Shown: positions 10,459 through 21,756, counted from the first letter of the stretch. The stretch is DNA of 64,000 nt from Lasiosphaeria ovina (GCA_033439765.1 JAULSN010000002.1:6510001-6574000), one strand, 5' to 3'. Translations and numbers: made by a program. The notes: generated from the sequence alone by a model not told the origin.

Positions 10459-12914
10459 ATGAGACTGGTTGATACCAAGAATTTGAAGCTGGAGGAGTTC
10501 GTTGGGGACAACGTCCCAAAATATGCCATTCTATCCCATACGTGGGATAGTGAAGAGCTTTCATTCAGCGACACGAGCAACCTCGATGAGGCAATGAGGA
10601 AAAGTGGCTTCGCTAAGTTTGAAAGTAGCTGTGCTAAGGTGTATAAGCTGGGACTGGAGTGGCTATGGATTGACACGTGCTGCATAGACAGGAGCAGCTC
10701 GGCCGAACTTAGCGAGGCCATCAACTCCATGCATCGGTGGTACCAAGCATCCGAGGTGTGCCTGGCTTAAAGTCTGGGGGACCCAAATTTACCCAATTAT
10801 GTGACGGCTTTCGTGGATGTCATCTGCCACTCGTTGCCTCCTGGATTCGATAGAGCAGAGTTTGAGCGAGTCGGGCCATTCCTTCGACGAGCTGCTCCGG
10901 ACCTTCGCCTTCAAGGTCGGCTGCGACGGCCCCAGGCCACAACACCGATGCCTCATCTATCTGGTGCATGGGTACTGCAAGTGAGTCTGGCCAACGCGAG
11001 GTATCTTGTTGACTTTGGCCAGCGGACTTTTCTCAAAGGCTTCTCAACCATGATGACCGTGACCGAGGTGGTCGGGCCAGTGGTAATTTGGCATTTGTTC
11101 TACAATCCGAATGGCCAGTACATCTCGTACGAAGATACTCGTGTTCCCAGGATCGGCGAGAACGAGTCACTCCAGACTCTCGGTGAATCTGGCTTGGCAA
11201 AAAGCCGGCACGTCCTGGGATGGTGGTGAGGGTCTCTGTCTCGCTGGTGCGTCCCTGTTTCTTACACCAGCAGCAGCAGCCGAAAATACTGACGTTGGAA
11301 CAACAGGCACAAAACATCCCAGCTACGACATTGGCTGGTCCAAACTCGGCAACCCCAAAAGCTCATTTGCGTTCGACAAGGTCTCAATCCCTGCCGGGAA
11401 TTACGTCGGCGTTGGCGCCTCGTTGGCTATCGGGTTAAAAGACAAACCGCAACACGTCACCATTGACGACAACTACTATTCCACGCTGCAGATCATCTCC
11501 GAGAGACACTTCGTGCTGTACGACGTGGGCACCAGGCAAGCGTGGTTTGTTGACGGTGCTAGCACCTTGCTGTACCTCCTGCGGGCTTTCATCTGGTACT
11601 CGCGATCTAACCCCCGTCTTAACCGCTTGTTTGTCTTTGATGAAAGCGGCCTCGCGGAGGCAGAGGAGGGCTTGCAGGGGGGAGACGCCGCCTTCGACAT
11701 ACTCTCCAACGAGTACAACCAGCTGCTCCGCTTTTGTCGGCAGACGGCCACGCCGAGCGCGGAGGTCTCTATGAAGCAAGGAAGTAAGGCCGAAGAGCTG
11801 GTTAAGCACCACACGGCCTACTTCTGCCTCAAGGACCGGGTGCTGCAGATCTGCCGCATGCTCGAGCAGATTACGGCCCACCAGGATGATGTGCACAGCC
11901 GGGACGGCGTGGGAGCGAGGATCAAGCTCACCCCAAAACGGCAGCTCGAGGGCTTCGACTTTATGGACATTGCCACGCTGTAAGGAACGTTGTGGCCGAG
12001 AGTCGGCAACATCCATGCTTATAGTGTAGGCTGGGTCGATTTTACGAGAGAGCTGCAGTTTTGCTCTATTTAGAACGGGAATTGGAGAACTGCTGAAGCC
12101 CGTGGCCGAGTCCAAATCGTGCCAACTCTAACTCTGAATGCAAAATGTTCCTTTAAGGCCGGACCTCCTCGCCCTAGCGTCTTCGGCCCTGCTCCGCATC
12201 ATTGGGAGAAAGGGTAAAATGGGCAAGCCCCCTTGGAGGGTTACCGAAGACACCCACTGGCATGTGCCCGACAGGCTCTTTGAACCCTGCCGTTGCGGCT
12301 CTGCCGTCCCGGTGGTGAAGCGGGACAGGGTTCAGGTATTCCTCTCCACACATCATCCGAAGCTGTGGGGTAGAAGCTACCGGAGTCCGGCTTTGCTGCT
12401 GGCGGGAGGTCCCATCGTTGTCGGCCATAGCTTCAAGTGTCCTCTTCGCTGGAGGGATCGCGGGGAGCCGGAAGAGGGCGAGCCCGAGGTTGCGGAAGGA
12501 GAAGAAGACGCGGCTGGGGCGTTGACACCGCTTCACAACAGCGGGATAGGCTCAAGCCACGCGTCTGAGAACAACAACGCCGTAGACGCCAACTCCGAAG
12601 ACTCTGGGATATTCTTACACCCCAGCCGGCAGTTCTGGCACCCAGGGCGGGCGGATGAGCCTTTGCAGCTCGGTGGTAGCGCGGAGCAACAGCGCCCAGC
12701 CACGATGAAACCGCAGCAGATCCGAGCCCCAGATCCGAAAAAGCGGTCTCTTCCCAAAGACGGCCTTGGCCTTCTGGGAGAATATCAGATCTTTGGTACG
12801 CCAGCAAGAGCAAGCGGGGCGCGTGAGCTACGTTGGAGGTGTCATGATCCGCAGAATTCTTTCAATCGCGGACTATTTCTCGTTCTCCAAGGGACGTTCG
12901 ACATGCAAATTTGA
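10459..12914 (+). pseudogene. Broken mosaic: HET N-terminus joined to an unnamed fungal STAND-like family
   Basis: Bases 10459-10770 encode an intact HET start: MRLVDTKNLKLEEF, YAILSHTWDSEELSF, WLWIDTCCIDRSSSAELSEA, AINSMHRWYQASEVC, then a stop where HET proteins continue. From about 10820 the sequence switches to another family: ELLRTFAFKVGC, then with a central deletion RTFLKGFSTMM, VIWHLFYNPNG, SRHVLGW, then KVSIPAGNYVGVGASL (11111-11983 frame), GVGARIKLTPKRQLEGFDFMD, a stop, GWVDFTR, another stop, and finally LLRIIGRKGK and HWHVPDRLFEPC (12138-12914 frame). Full-length relatives known to me are fungal proteins of unknown function. Several stops, frame changes and the missing centre make this a pseudogene, although its third portion is still open for 290 codons. 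Whether the HET piece and the second family were ever one gene is unclear. Confidence 0.7.
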
Positions 12915-13456
12915 ATGTTCTTCGATACTTAATTATTATCCACGGCCAAACTTGTCTGTCTTGTCAATCAGCCAATGCTGTAAGCTTTTGTCCGTACTAG
13001 CACCAAATCGACCGAATCGGAGCCCACACTCCGTCCAGACGCACAACGGCACTGCTACCCTGGCATTCCGGAGAACCGACCCACAGATGTGCGGCCACCT
13101 GCTCATTAAGGCACATTGCTATATTTGATACCACCGTACCCGTCCATCAGGCGCACAGGCGCACAAGAGTCCGGGTTGCGGGACGCCAGCATCCCCGGTC
13201 GAGCACGCCTTTCCCCTTTCGCTGTGTAGCTGCGTTGCACATTCGACTCGGCAAGAGCAGCGCCGAACGGCATGGCCGGCTGCCCCAACCGAGATGCCGG
13301 CTGCTCGGAATAGCATTTGACATGCCAGGGATTGGCCACCCAAAAGAAGACCACACGTCGACCTAGGGGGATACCGGGACACGATAAATGCTGATGATCT
13401 CTGCTTCTTCCTTCCTCTGACATTTCGCATTTCTCCAGTACAAACCAAAATCCACC
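12915..13456. other. Intergenic region upstream of the CBM1 gene
   Basis: No gene recognised. CTTCTTCCTTCCTC at about 13405 is a pyrimidine tract like those common before fungal start codons. Confidence 0.35.
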
Positions 13457-14435
13457 ATGTGCTTCATCAGCACCCTCGCCGTCTCCGCGGTAGCTGCCGC
13501 GGCCCAGTCACCGTACGACCAGTGCGGCGGCATGAACTACGCGGGGCCCACAAACTGCCCTGCCGGGTAAACCTGCACGACATACAAATAAGATGACGTA
13601 TTTCGTGAAAAAAGCAAAGAATAATGTTGAACCTTTATGCCACCCAGTCCCTACTACGCGCAATGCTACCCAGGCACCCCAGCGGCGACTCCCAAGCCGA
13701 CCTCGTCCTCATCGTCGTCGTCGTCCGCCGTAACCGTGCCCCCAATAACCACCACCACCAAGGCCTCCACCACGAAGGCTCCCACTACCGTGCTCAGCTC
13801 GAGCACCGGCGCCTCTAGCCCGACACCAACAACACTCCAGTCAGGCTGGTACTGGATCCGCGCCGTCGCTACACCGAACTTCCACAACTACCTGCAGGGC
13901 GCAGCACAGCCAACGGCGCCCGCGTCGTCGTCCCTTACGGCACTGATCTCGTCGGCTACTTCGGCAGGACAGTTCAACATCGTGTCAGGGCAGCTGGTGT
14001 GGAACCGCGGCAACACACAATACTACCTGCACGTGGAGAACGCGGCCGACAAGACGCAGCGCGCGCTGCGCACGTGGTTCGAGCCCGCGCCCGCCGCCAA
14101 CCCCTACGGCGCCTTCGCCTTCCAGGGCGACACGCTGACCTGGTCCGCGCCCGACCTCGCGCGGCCGAACCAGGCCGCGTGGCTCGTCTGCGGCGACGTC
14201 AAGGAGCTGTTTGTCAATACCGGCGCGTATCTGTATAACACCCCGGCCGGGTGTGCGGATCAGACTGTGGGTCTTTCTTCCATTTTTCTTCTCCTCCTTT
14301 TCGTCTCAATTGTTGCTGCTCTTGTTATTCTCGTTTCCTCCATTTATGCTTGTCTGTAACCAGCCTGCTGGGAATTCGAACTAACGGACTTTTAATAAGA
14401 TACACTCGTATGGCGGGTCCACGGCGGATGTATGA
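13457..14435 (+). CDS. Secreted CBM1 (cellulose-binding) protein, CBM exon damaged
   Basis: A signal peptide (MCFISTLAVSAVAAAAAQS) is followed by a family-1 carbohydrate-binding module (YDQCGGMNYAGPTNCPAG, later PYYAQCYPG), a Ser/Thr/Pro linker (residues about 60-105) and a domain of unknown function starting SGWYWIRAVATPNFHNYLQ, found behind CBM1 in fungal wall proteins. The last intron is clear: 14267-14399 (GTGGGT..CTAAC..AAG), with a short final exon ending HSYGGSTADV. The first intron is the problem. A consensus CBM1 would read GxTCTTYNPYYAQC if exon 1 ran to 13587, but codon 38 is TAA (13568-13570) and the expected GTAAGA donor at 13588 reads ATAAGA. A donor at 13567 (GTAAAC) would skip both and restore a 254-residue frame, at the cost of the third CBM1 cysteine. 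It may be a functional gene with a trimmed CBM, or a pseudogene. Confidence 0.65.
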
Positions 14436-15145
14436 TGTCTTGATTGTCCTGTTTCAACACCCCAAAACCGACAAACTCCACTTCCAAAACCGGCCAGCTC
14501 CGTTTTTTCGACCACGTGATCCCTCGCCGCTTTTGCTCAGCCCAAATCAGCCCTGGCTCAGCTTCGGCTAATAGCTGCTCAACTAGCCCGGCGCGGTTTC
14601 CCAAAAAGTGCAACTCTTACCGGAGCCCAAAAAACGGCCCCCGTGTAAGAGCAGGGGTTCAGAACTAGGACACCTGAACATACACAACTTCACAGAATTG
14701 ATCTGTCCCATCGCTCCTATGAGAGTGCCTCTAATATTTTGTATTCTACCTATCGCTATTAGTAGTACGGGCCGCATATTTGTGAGATGCTATTGATAAA
14801 TGGCCGTTATTAGCTACCAGAGATGGAGGTCTAGTAGTTATAACTCGAGTTCCGTAATGCTAAATAGACGATAGTGAATTTTTAAGTAGTACTAGAGGGA
14901 GACCGAAGGACTTCTAAGTATAGTTCCTACATATCCTCTCCTCACCCCAGTCCAATGGCTTACGTAGTCTTTGCCGCTATAATAGTACTATAAATGGTCT
15001 CTTCCACCTCCCCATCTCTCCTATATTTTATTCTACATTCTTTCCAGTCGCCTCTACCATCTCTTCTTCTATTTCATCTCATCGCTTTTCTTCTCTCGCT
15101 CTACGTCGGATATTCATAATTAGTATACTTAGGACGTTCTGTATT
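14436..15145. other. Transition into AT-rich repeat block
   Basis: No gene is seen. Base composition falls sharply from about 14700 onward and TA-rich steps dominate, marking entry into RIP-affected repeat DNA. It may contain the 5' part of the DUF3435 element. Confidence 0.4.
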
Positions 15146-16860
15146 ATGAATCCCAAGCTAAAGAAAGGCAGTCCAAAGGGTATAGACCCGGACGATCTAA
15201 TCGAAGCGGCTATCTAGGGCGGCTTATCCGAGGATAAATCCAATATCGATAGTAACCCTATCTATAGAGAACTCGCCGAAAGCACTAAGCCGCGGTACGC
15301 TGAGATGATAAGCGTATGGGCTACGTTAATTACTAGTATTATAAACTCATATTTAAGAACTGAACTAACCGGCGCTATAGGTATACGAGGAGATTTCCTA
15401 TATCAGACCTAGCTAATATGGAGATAATAAAACATTTTGCGGAGGCTATTAGACGTTCGACTAAGGTAAGGTTGGATAAAAAGCTAAATAAGGCTACTTT
15501 TAAAATAATACGGAATAAAATCCGAAAATTCATATTAGTATAGGAGCGCGAGACTAAATAGCCGATCCCTAAAGTAATCTATAACTCGATATACCCTATA
15601 AGTAAACCTAAGGATAACTATTAGATACTATTATAGATTTGGCTAATACTAAATAGTATATATAAAACGTATTAAGGTATAAGATTCCTCTATCGATAGA
15701 GGAAAAAGTACTAACGTTCCTAACCATAGAGAACTACGTATATATATAAGTGAAGTTTTGGTAGGGTAATGACCATATTTATATCTATGAAGGAGTTCGC
15801 GTATCTCTCTTACTTATTGAATATGTATTACTATACTAGCGTAAGGTTATAAGAAATATATATAGTAGAGTATGAGGTAAAAGGAGGAGAATTAATAAGA
15901 GACTAACCCGGAACTAATATTCCTTAATAGGACCTCCTCTATATAGTTAGGTAGAAAGACGGAGAGCTAGAGATTAAGTTAAGCTTTAAGAGGGAATTGG
16001 CTAAAGGTATATAAGATACCCCAAAAAAGTGAGTAAAAAGTACTTAGCCTTTAAGTAATCTAGATATATACTAACCTTCTATGAATAATAGACTAAGGTA
16101 CCCTCTATACGAGAGACTAAGCCCTATACCACCACTTTTCGCTAATAGTATATTATTTTTACTAGCGATTTTCATTTTACGTAGAGCTTTTAGGGACTTT
16201 AGGACTTTGTGGGACGTCCTTACTATTAAGCTACCGCCGAAGGAGAAGTATCGGATCTTAGAATAGGTAGATAACGCCCTGAATAACCCGGTATTCCCCG
16301 AAATATCTTAGAGTAGCCTAACTAAAAAGGCTAAGAATAAGAATGCGTGGGGTAACTAATACTCGGACTAGGCTAAACGAGTAAATTTTATATTGGGAAT
16401 AGGTCTATATACGTCCCGTAGGGAGGAACTTATCAAAGTCGACGGTAAGGTCTCCTATGGTCTCCAAATAAATGATACTAGACATTAACTAGTAGTAGAC
16501 AGCGGTCATTCCCTTAGCCAGGTTATGAAGTTTGCCGGATATAGAAATGCCAAGACCCTAGTCGGCCACTACCTAGACGATATGAGTAATGTAGACGGCG
16601 TAGCGGTATATCTCGGTCTGTAGGTACGAAGAGATGTTACCGAGGACTTTCGATCTGCCTCCATAGGAAGAAACCCAGGTCTTCTGCAGTCACTCCCAGC
16701 CAAGGCCGTCGAGGAGCTGGAGAAGCGCCAAGAATACGTCGAACTCAGCAATCAGATTGAGGATCTCTCCCTTCAGATCAGGGCAACTTCTGAGGAGGGA
16801 GTAAGAGAAGAACTCCAGAGCCAGCAGAGTCGAGCTTATTATCTACGGCGACAACTACTT
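15146..16860 (+). pseudogene. RIP-destroyed DUF3435 tyrosine-recombinase-like gene
   Basis: Reading through many stops, the plus strand gives a recognisable DUF3435 protein. The N-terminal part contains KHFAEAIRRSTKVRLD and KIRKFILV-stop-ERETK, where the stop sits at a position usually occupied by Trp. The C-terminal part contains VMKFAGYRNAKTLVGHYL, VDGVAVYLGL and LPAKAVEELEKRQEYVEL. DUF3435 proteins are tyrosine recombinases; some are the 'captains' of Starship giant transposons, others belong to smaller repeated elements. TAG/TAA codons occur at former Trp and Gln positions, matching C-to-T and G-to-A change. The sequence is AT-rich unlike its neighbours. It cannot encode an active enzyme. 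Confidence 0.75.
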
Positions 16861-16877
16861 ATATACTTGTATATATA

Positions 16878-17267
16878 TATTACAATCCACACACTATAGG
16901 GTGTCTGAACTATAAGGCAGTACGCCTAAGGTGGGTCAGGTAGGATAAGAATAAAGAGTAAGGGCTTATATAGGAATTATAGTAGTAGAGTGCTCTCAAA
17001 GTAGTTGAGACAAGAATGTGTGATTACTTACTTATTAAGTCTTATAGCGAGAGCTCAGCCTAGTTATTTATATAGAGCAATGAATATTGGTCCTGAGGTC
17101 CCGGAGGGAAACCCTCGGGATCCTAGGACCGACCTGGTTAGTCGAAATGATCGTTAGTCCCGAAGTCCCGGAGGAAAACCCTCGGGATTCTGGGACCGTC
17201 CTAATTGGTTGAGATGAAAAATACGGTGGGGCTAGTCCCCACACTCCTGCAGGCCAGGATTGTAACA
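16878..17267 (-). repeat. 390-bp LTR, copy 1 (minus orientation)
   Basis: Read on the minus strand it starts TGTTACAATCC and ends GGATTGTAATA, imperfect short inverted ends of the TG..CA type seen in LTRs (final CA changed to TA). It is almost identical in reverse complement to 27052-27441. Inside are two related blocks of about 70 bases each holding an ATCCCGAGGGTTT core and CTCCGGGAC. No matching 5-bp flanks are visible. No retroelement coding region adjoins it. Confidence 0.8.
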
Positions 17268-17651
17268 ACCTGGCCTTATAGTATAGCGTAGCCTGGCTGA
17301 CGTGTTGGCTCGGACTATCCCACTTACATAGCTAAGGTAGTCTCTGCAGTGGTCCATGTATACGCGCTCGCTCTGATCAAACAGCAGTCAATACGTCTTA
17401 TTTTTCTTTTCTTTCTTCTTCAGCACCCTTTTGTGGCCATTGTGTAGCTAGCTAGAACGCGCTTTTCTAGAAGGTAATATGTGTTGGTGTTATACGTTTA
17501 GTCTAATTCAATATACCGCCTAGCCTGTCTTTTACTCTGAGAGTACGGGGATTATTTGGAGCACAAGTTCCAGAGACAAGTGCCAGACGGAAGGGGTTAC
17601 CAATCCAATGACACAAAGACATCGTAACGGAGTCTTAGAGACATCGAAAAG
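17268..17651. other. Unassigned repeat-rich spacer
   Basis: No gene is recognised. Pyrimidine-rich around 17400-17430. It lies between an LTR and a solo LTR. Confidence 0.3.
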
Positions 17652-18144
17652 TGTTACAATCTGAGAACCGGAGGTTCCCACGAAGCTAGACTCTTTCTAG
17701 GACTGTGATGGGATTGGTGGGTCAGATGCTGGATGCTATCCACGGGGTGGATACGAAGTATGTGGTAGTGCACAGATTGCGAGAGACTCCCTCTCAACAA
17801 GTCAAAGCCATGACGAGTAAACCAAATGCATTGATAGCTGAGTAACTGTCTCCCAGAGAGCATTCCCTCAGCTCCTATATAGAACTATGAGTAAACAATC
17901 AGAGTCCTGTTCCTACGTGCTCAGTGCTCCACAGGGCGTCCAGCACACTGAACACCCTGATCACTGCTGAGCATTCTGTCACTGGCTGCTCAGTGAGCTC
18001 AGTGTGCCAAGACACGCTGAGCGCACCGAGCGCTTCCTGATTGGCTGCACCAACCACCCAGGTGGGTCAACCCCACCTAGTTGCACCAGCCAATCTACAG
18101 GGGACTTGGGACGCCTCCTGCACACTTGAGCTAGGATCGTAACA
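17652..18144 (+). repeat. Solo LTR, 493 bp, with 5-bp target duplication
   Basis: The segment starts TGTTACAATC and ends GATCGTAACA. It is flanked on both sides by AAAAG (17647-17651 and 18145-18149), a 5-bp target-site duplication typical of Ty3/Gypsy or Copia integration. No internal coding region is present, so it is a solo LTR left after LTR-LTR recombination. It holds several CTCAGTG-containing words and a CCTATATAGAA motif that could be the promoter TATA region. Confidence 0.8.
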
Positions 18145-18666
18145 AAAAGGGGGAATGACGAATAAAGACTAATACGACAATCGACATACGACCGACCGGA
18201 AGAGGAAAGTAATTAGAAGAAAGGAGATAAAGTCAATCGGAAAAGGAAAGCAATCGGGATAAAGGAAATAAAGGTAGAGAAAAGGCATAAGGGGTAAGAG
18301 AAGACGCTGAAGGAGAAAGGTGGGCAGAGATTAGTGCAGCAGAGAATGGAGTCATTACTTCTATCGTGAGGAACACGTAACAGTCTCGTAACGAAGTCCC
18401 CTCCTACAACAAGCGAAAAGCTATGATGCATGGAACTTCTTCTAGTAACTATCTACTAACAAGAATGTCGCTCTTGAAGAATCATGAGCATCTCTCTACT
18501 GCCGCCTGTTCTTTAACCAATCCAAATTTATGGTGCCTAGGATCAATGGAATCCATTGCTTGAACTAATTTACAGTCAGTTTATGTTTCTCTAGTTCTGA
18601 AGAGAAACTTGGGCTCACCCGTAACCGCCGTAGTTGATCGGCCCGGAAACCTGGAAATATCGACGA

Positions 18667-18756
18667 TTATCACCTGGCCACCTGTTATCACCTGACCACC
18701 TGTTATCGCCTGGCCATCTCACATCCCCTGGCCATCTAGGATCTCCTGGCCATCTG
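18667..18756 (+). repeat. 18-bp tandem repeat, five units
   Basis: Five consecutive 18-bp units vary around TTATCACCTGGCCACCTG, with CCTGGCCA nearly constant. Confidence 0.8.
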
Positions 18757-19181
18757 CCACCTCTAGGTTGTTGAGGCGCTGGGACTGGACATGGCGGACA
18801 GACTGTAACATTTTAAATGCCGGTTGACCACTTTTGCGACATTTCTTCTGAGAAAAATTTTCAGCAGTTAGCAAGAACTAGAAATACTTCCACCTGAGAA
18901 TTGGAGTCATACAAACTCTTGCGGAAATTAACGAAAAGGGCTTGAGAGCTAAATGACGACTGTTATATTTAGAGCGGAGGGCAGTACGAAGTCAGTTGCC
19001 AGACAGTCAGTAAAGGGAGGTGAAAGAATTTGAGCGGTTTCTGATAAAAAGCTCTCGTCCAAAGATAAAAGGACAGCGAAGACGACCATCCATAGGACAC
19101 AAGACCGGTGCCGGAAGTCTCAACCCGCTTCTTTGCTAGGTAACAACTCTGTTGGCATGCCGTATCACATAGGAATCGCAA

Positions 19182-19390
19182 CCGATTGGCTAGCTCTAGA
19201 AAAATTTTCAAGTCCTGCCTAGAAAATGGGGCACTGCTACCGGCTCTCGGACGCAGTGGCGAAACACAAGACTTTGGTGTGTATTGCTTTCCACGCCGAT
19301 TGGCTAGCTCAGAAAAAATTTCCAGTTATGCCTGGAAAATTGGAGCGACGCAGTGGCGAAACAGGACTTCAGTGTGAATTGCTTTCCACG
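19182..19390 (+). repeat. Two-copy direct repeat of about 100 bp
   Basis: Units 19182-19295 and 19296-19390 both start CCGATTGGCTAGCTC and end TTGCTTTCCACG. The first contains about 19 extra bases. They are adjacent and in the same orientation. Confidence 0.75.
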
Positions 19391-19613
19391 TTGCCTCTAA
19401 AGCGGCTCGCTACCCACAAACTTGCATCTAGTCTACCTGCTCTTGACAAGTTCGCACGCTAGTAATTCTTTCTTTACACATACAACGTTAAGCCAGCTCC
19501 AAGAATTTACGCGAAGGCACCTAAAATGGCAGAATTGATACCAGCTAAACCGTTCGTATAAGCCAAGCTCAAAGTTTTATTATTCCTATTAGGCTAATTG
19601 AGACATGTAACAA

Positions 19614-20685
19614 CAGATTCAGACTTGGCAGTGAAGCGCCAACATTTACTGCTGAAACCACAATTGTACGAACTCAGTTCTCTCTAGAGTAGGCATCTCG
19701 CTAAACTGACTCAAGGGAACCATTGACTTCACCGAGTACACCAAGGTAATAGCGGTCTCTACAGCATTCATAGAATTTGCTGACCAATTAAGGGCTTTTG
19801 GAGTGTTCTGTTCTGCTATCCCAAGGGTGAGAAAACTCCCATGAGAGATGAAACTATACGGGGCAACTATGAAGCAACTACTAAGAACTTTCTCGGCAGA
19901 TTTCACGCCCGTCTCAACCACTGAACTCGCAGTCCTTACTAAGCTTGTTGATGAGTTCAGCAGACGTAACGTGAAGGTATTGGCACTCTCAACTGGCGAG
20001 TCTCTAGATACGCACAAAAAATGGATCAAAGATGTCGAAGAGATAACTGGAGGGGTTGTCTCATTCCCACTAATTTCGGATGCGAGTGGGACGATTGCAC
20101 AGAAGTTCAATGTGTTCGTTCAGTCCTCTCAACTTCTATAGCAAAGGCTAAGAGGCTAACACTCTTCGGATTCTAGCTTGGAGAGCGAAGACCTTGAAGA
20201 CATTGGTTCTCAGCTCTCTAATCAAGGACATGCGTTCCATACTCGCTCGGTCTTCATCATCAGTCCGCAGCATCGATTCAGAGCGATGTTCAACTACCCT
20301 ATCTCGGTTGGGATTAATACATCCGAGATCATTCGCGTCATTGATTGTCTTCAGACTGCATCTCTCGTCGGGTAATTATATTCCCTTGCTATTTAGTTTC
20401 ACCTTACTAATTCGTCAAGGGTTCGTACACCGGCGAACTGGGTTCCTGGCAACCCTGTAATCATCCACCCCAATATGTCTGATGAGGACGCAGAGGTATG
20501 AGTTTTCCTGCATCTAACCTTTTAATTCTGCCTACTAACTAATAGAATAGAAAAAATTTCCTAAGTATCAGACTGTGAAGCCATATCTTCGTTTCACGCC
20601 TCTCGAGCCTGAACATACAAGTATTCAGGTAGCTCTTGGTGACGAGCCGCAGGGGGTTTCCCAGGAGCCTCCTCATAGTTCTTGA
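19614..20685 (+). pseudogene. 1-Cys peroxiredoxin (Prx6/PRX1-like) relic, catalytic Cys replaced by Ser
   Basis: Segments in family order: RLGSEAPTFTAETT, GTIDFTEYTK, ADFTPVSTTELAVLTKLVDEF, KWIKDVEEITGG and FPLISDASGTIAQKF, then HTRSVFIISPQHRFRAMFNY and INTSEIIRVIDCLQTA, then TPANWVPGNPVIIHPNMSDEDA, and finally KYQTVKPYLRFTPLEPEH with a stop at 20683-20685. These follow a 1-Cys peroxiredoxin from end to end. The family's peroxidatic PVCTTE motif reads PVSTTE. The last three joins can be made with plausible introns (one 20375-20422), but no start codon joins in frame at the 5' end, and the region before PVSTTE is abnormal. It is most likely a decayed gene, although the C-terminal half is intact enough to be recent. 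Confidence 0.7.
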
Positions 20686-20861
20686 ATACTTTGGGTGCAG
20701 TTTTGGAGCAGAATTGGCGACCCCTTCCTGTCAAGTATAGCTATGAGAAATGACCGAGAGCTTAGTTAACGTCTTTGGAGAAATGAATGGCCTTTTTTCA
20801 GCTGACATCTCCAGACCCCACTTTCCATCTGACATCTTGCTTATTTTTTATAATAGGTTTT

Positions 20862-21338
20862 TGTTACAATCCCGACTCCGGTTGCACGCAGCTTTGTGCA
20901 AGTGGCAGCCTGTCACGATTCTCAGTTGCACAAGGGTAGGCTGCAGGGCGCCCACACCCGGACCAATCAGGATGCGGGAAGGAGCAGCTAATCAACGCGG
21001 CCCCGTACCCTCAGGCCCCGTGTCTCAGGGACTCGAGGAACGGGGACCGCCCCGAGAGCTTGGCGCCCCGGACACGGGGACCCGTGTTTCGGGGCGAGGG
21101 ACTGTCCCAGTATATAGCCCGGGGCAGAGCCCCTTCTCGTAGATACTTGACTTGGTCAAATAAGCAATCAAGTTCACGTTCTGACCTACTATCAGAGCAA
21201 TCCCTTGATCACCCGTGCTTAGGGCACTTACCCTGTTGTTCATCGATTCACCCACCTTCGGACCTAACTGTCTTTGTAGTTCTAGTAAGGCTGCTAGTCG
21301 TGCGAAGCTGCGTACGAGCTAGAGTCGGGATTGTAACA
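20862..21338 (+). repeat. 477-bp LTR with 17-bp inverted ends
   Basis: It starts TGTTACAATCCCGACTC and ends GAGTCGGGATTGTAACA, exact reverse complements. It has a GC-rich core (about 21000-21110) and a CAGTATATAGCC motif that could be the LTR promoter. Flanking 5-mers (GTTTT and TAGCC) do not match, so no target duplication is visible. Confidence 0.75.
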
Positions 21339-21756
21339 TAGCCTCACGGAACTGTAAGATAGGTAGGTCTAGTAGACGGGTGAATCGATAAATAATAGGG
21401 TAAGCGCCTCAAGCACGGGTGATTAAGGGATTGCTCTAATAGTAGGTCGGAATGTAAACTTGATTGTTTACTTAACTAGATGGCGACTGGCCAGCGTTTA
21501 TATCCAAGGCACCCTGAGGACCTGAGGACTTGTAAGTCTATATGGCCCGGGTCTCTGTGTCTATTGATCAAGGGCGACAACCAAGGGACTTAAACTACAT
21601 ACACCACCAGCGAAAAACAAGAAATGGCTTGGGTGCAGCTGTGAAGCTGCATATACGACGACGTGGCTCTGATCAAAGGGCAGCCATGATAACAAGCGTG
21701 TTGACGTACCATGTGGACTAATATATCAATATGCACATTTGCATTTCTGAAAAATT
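21339..21756 (-). repeat. Inverted, RIP-diverged partial LTR copy
   Basis: Bases 21378-21470 are the reverse complement of 21160-21253 inside the preceding LTR, with mostly transition differences. The LTR and this relic therefore stand tail to tail. The remainder to 21756 is repeat-like but was not matched to anything else in the window. Confidence 0.6.

Larger units (their letters stand above)
18145..19613. other. Repeat-rich spacer without a supported gene
   Basis: A strongly purine-rich tract (about 18190-18330) follows the solo LTR. Two local repeats are listed separately. No coding family was recognised. Confidence 0.35.
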
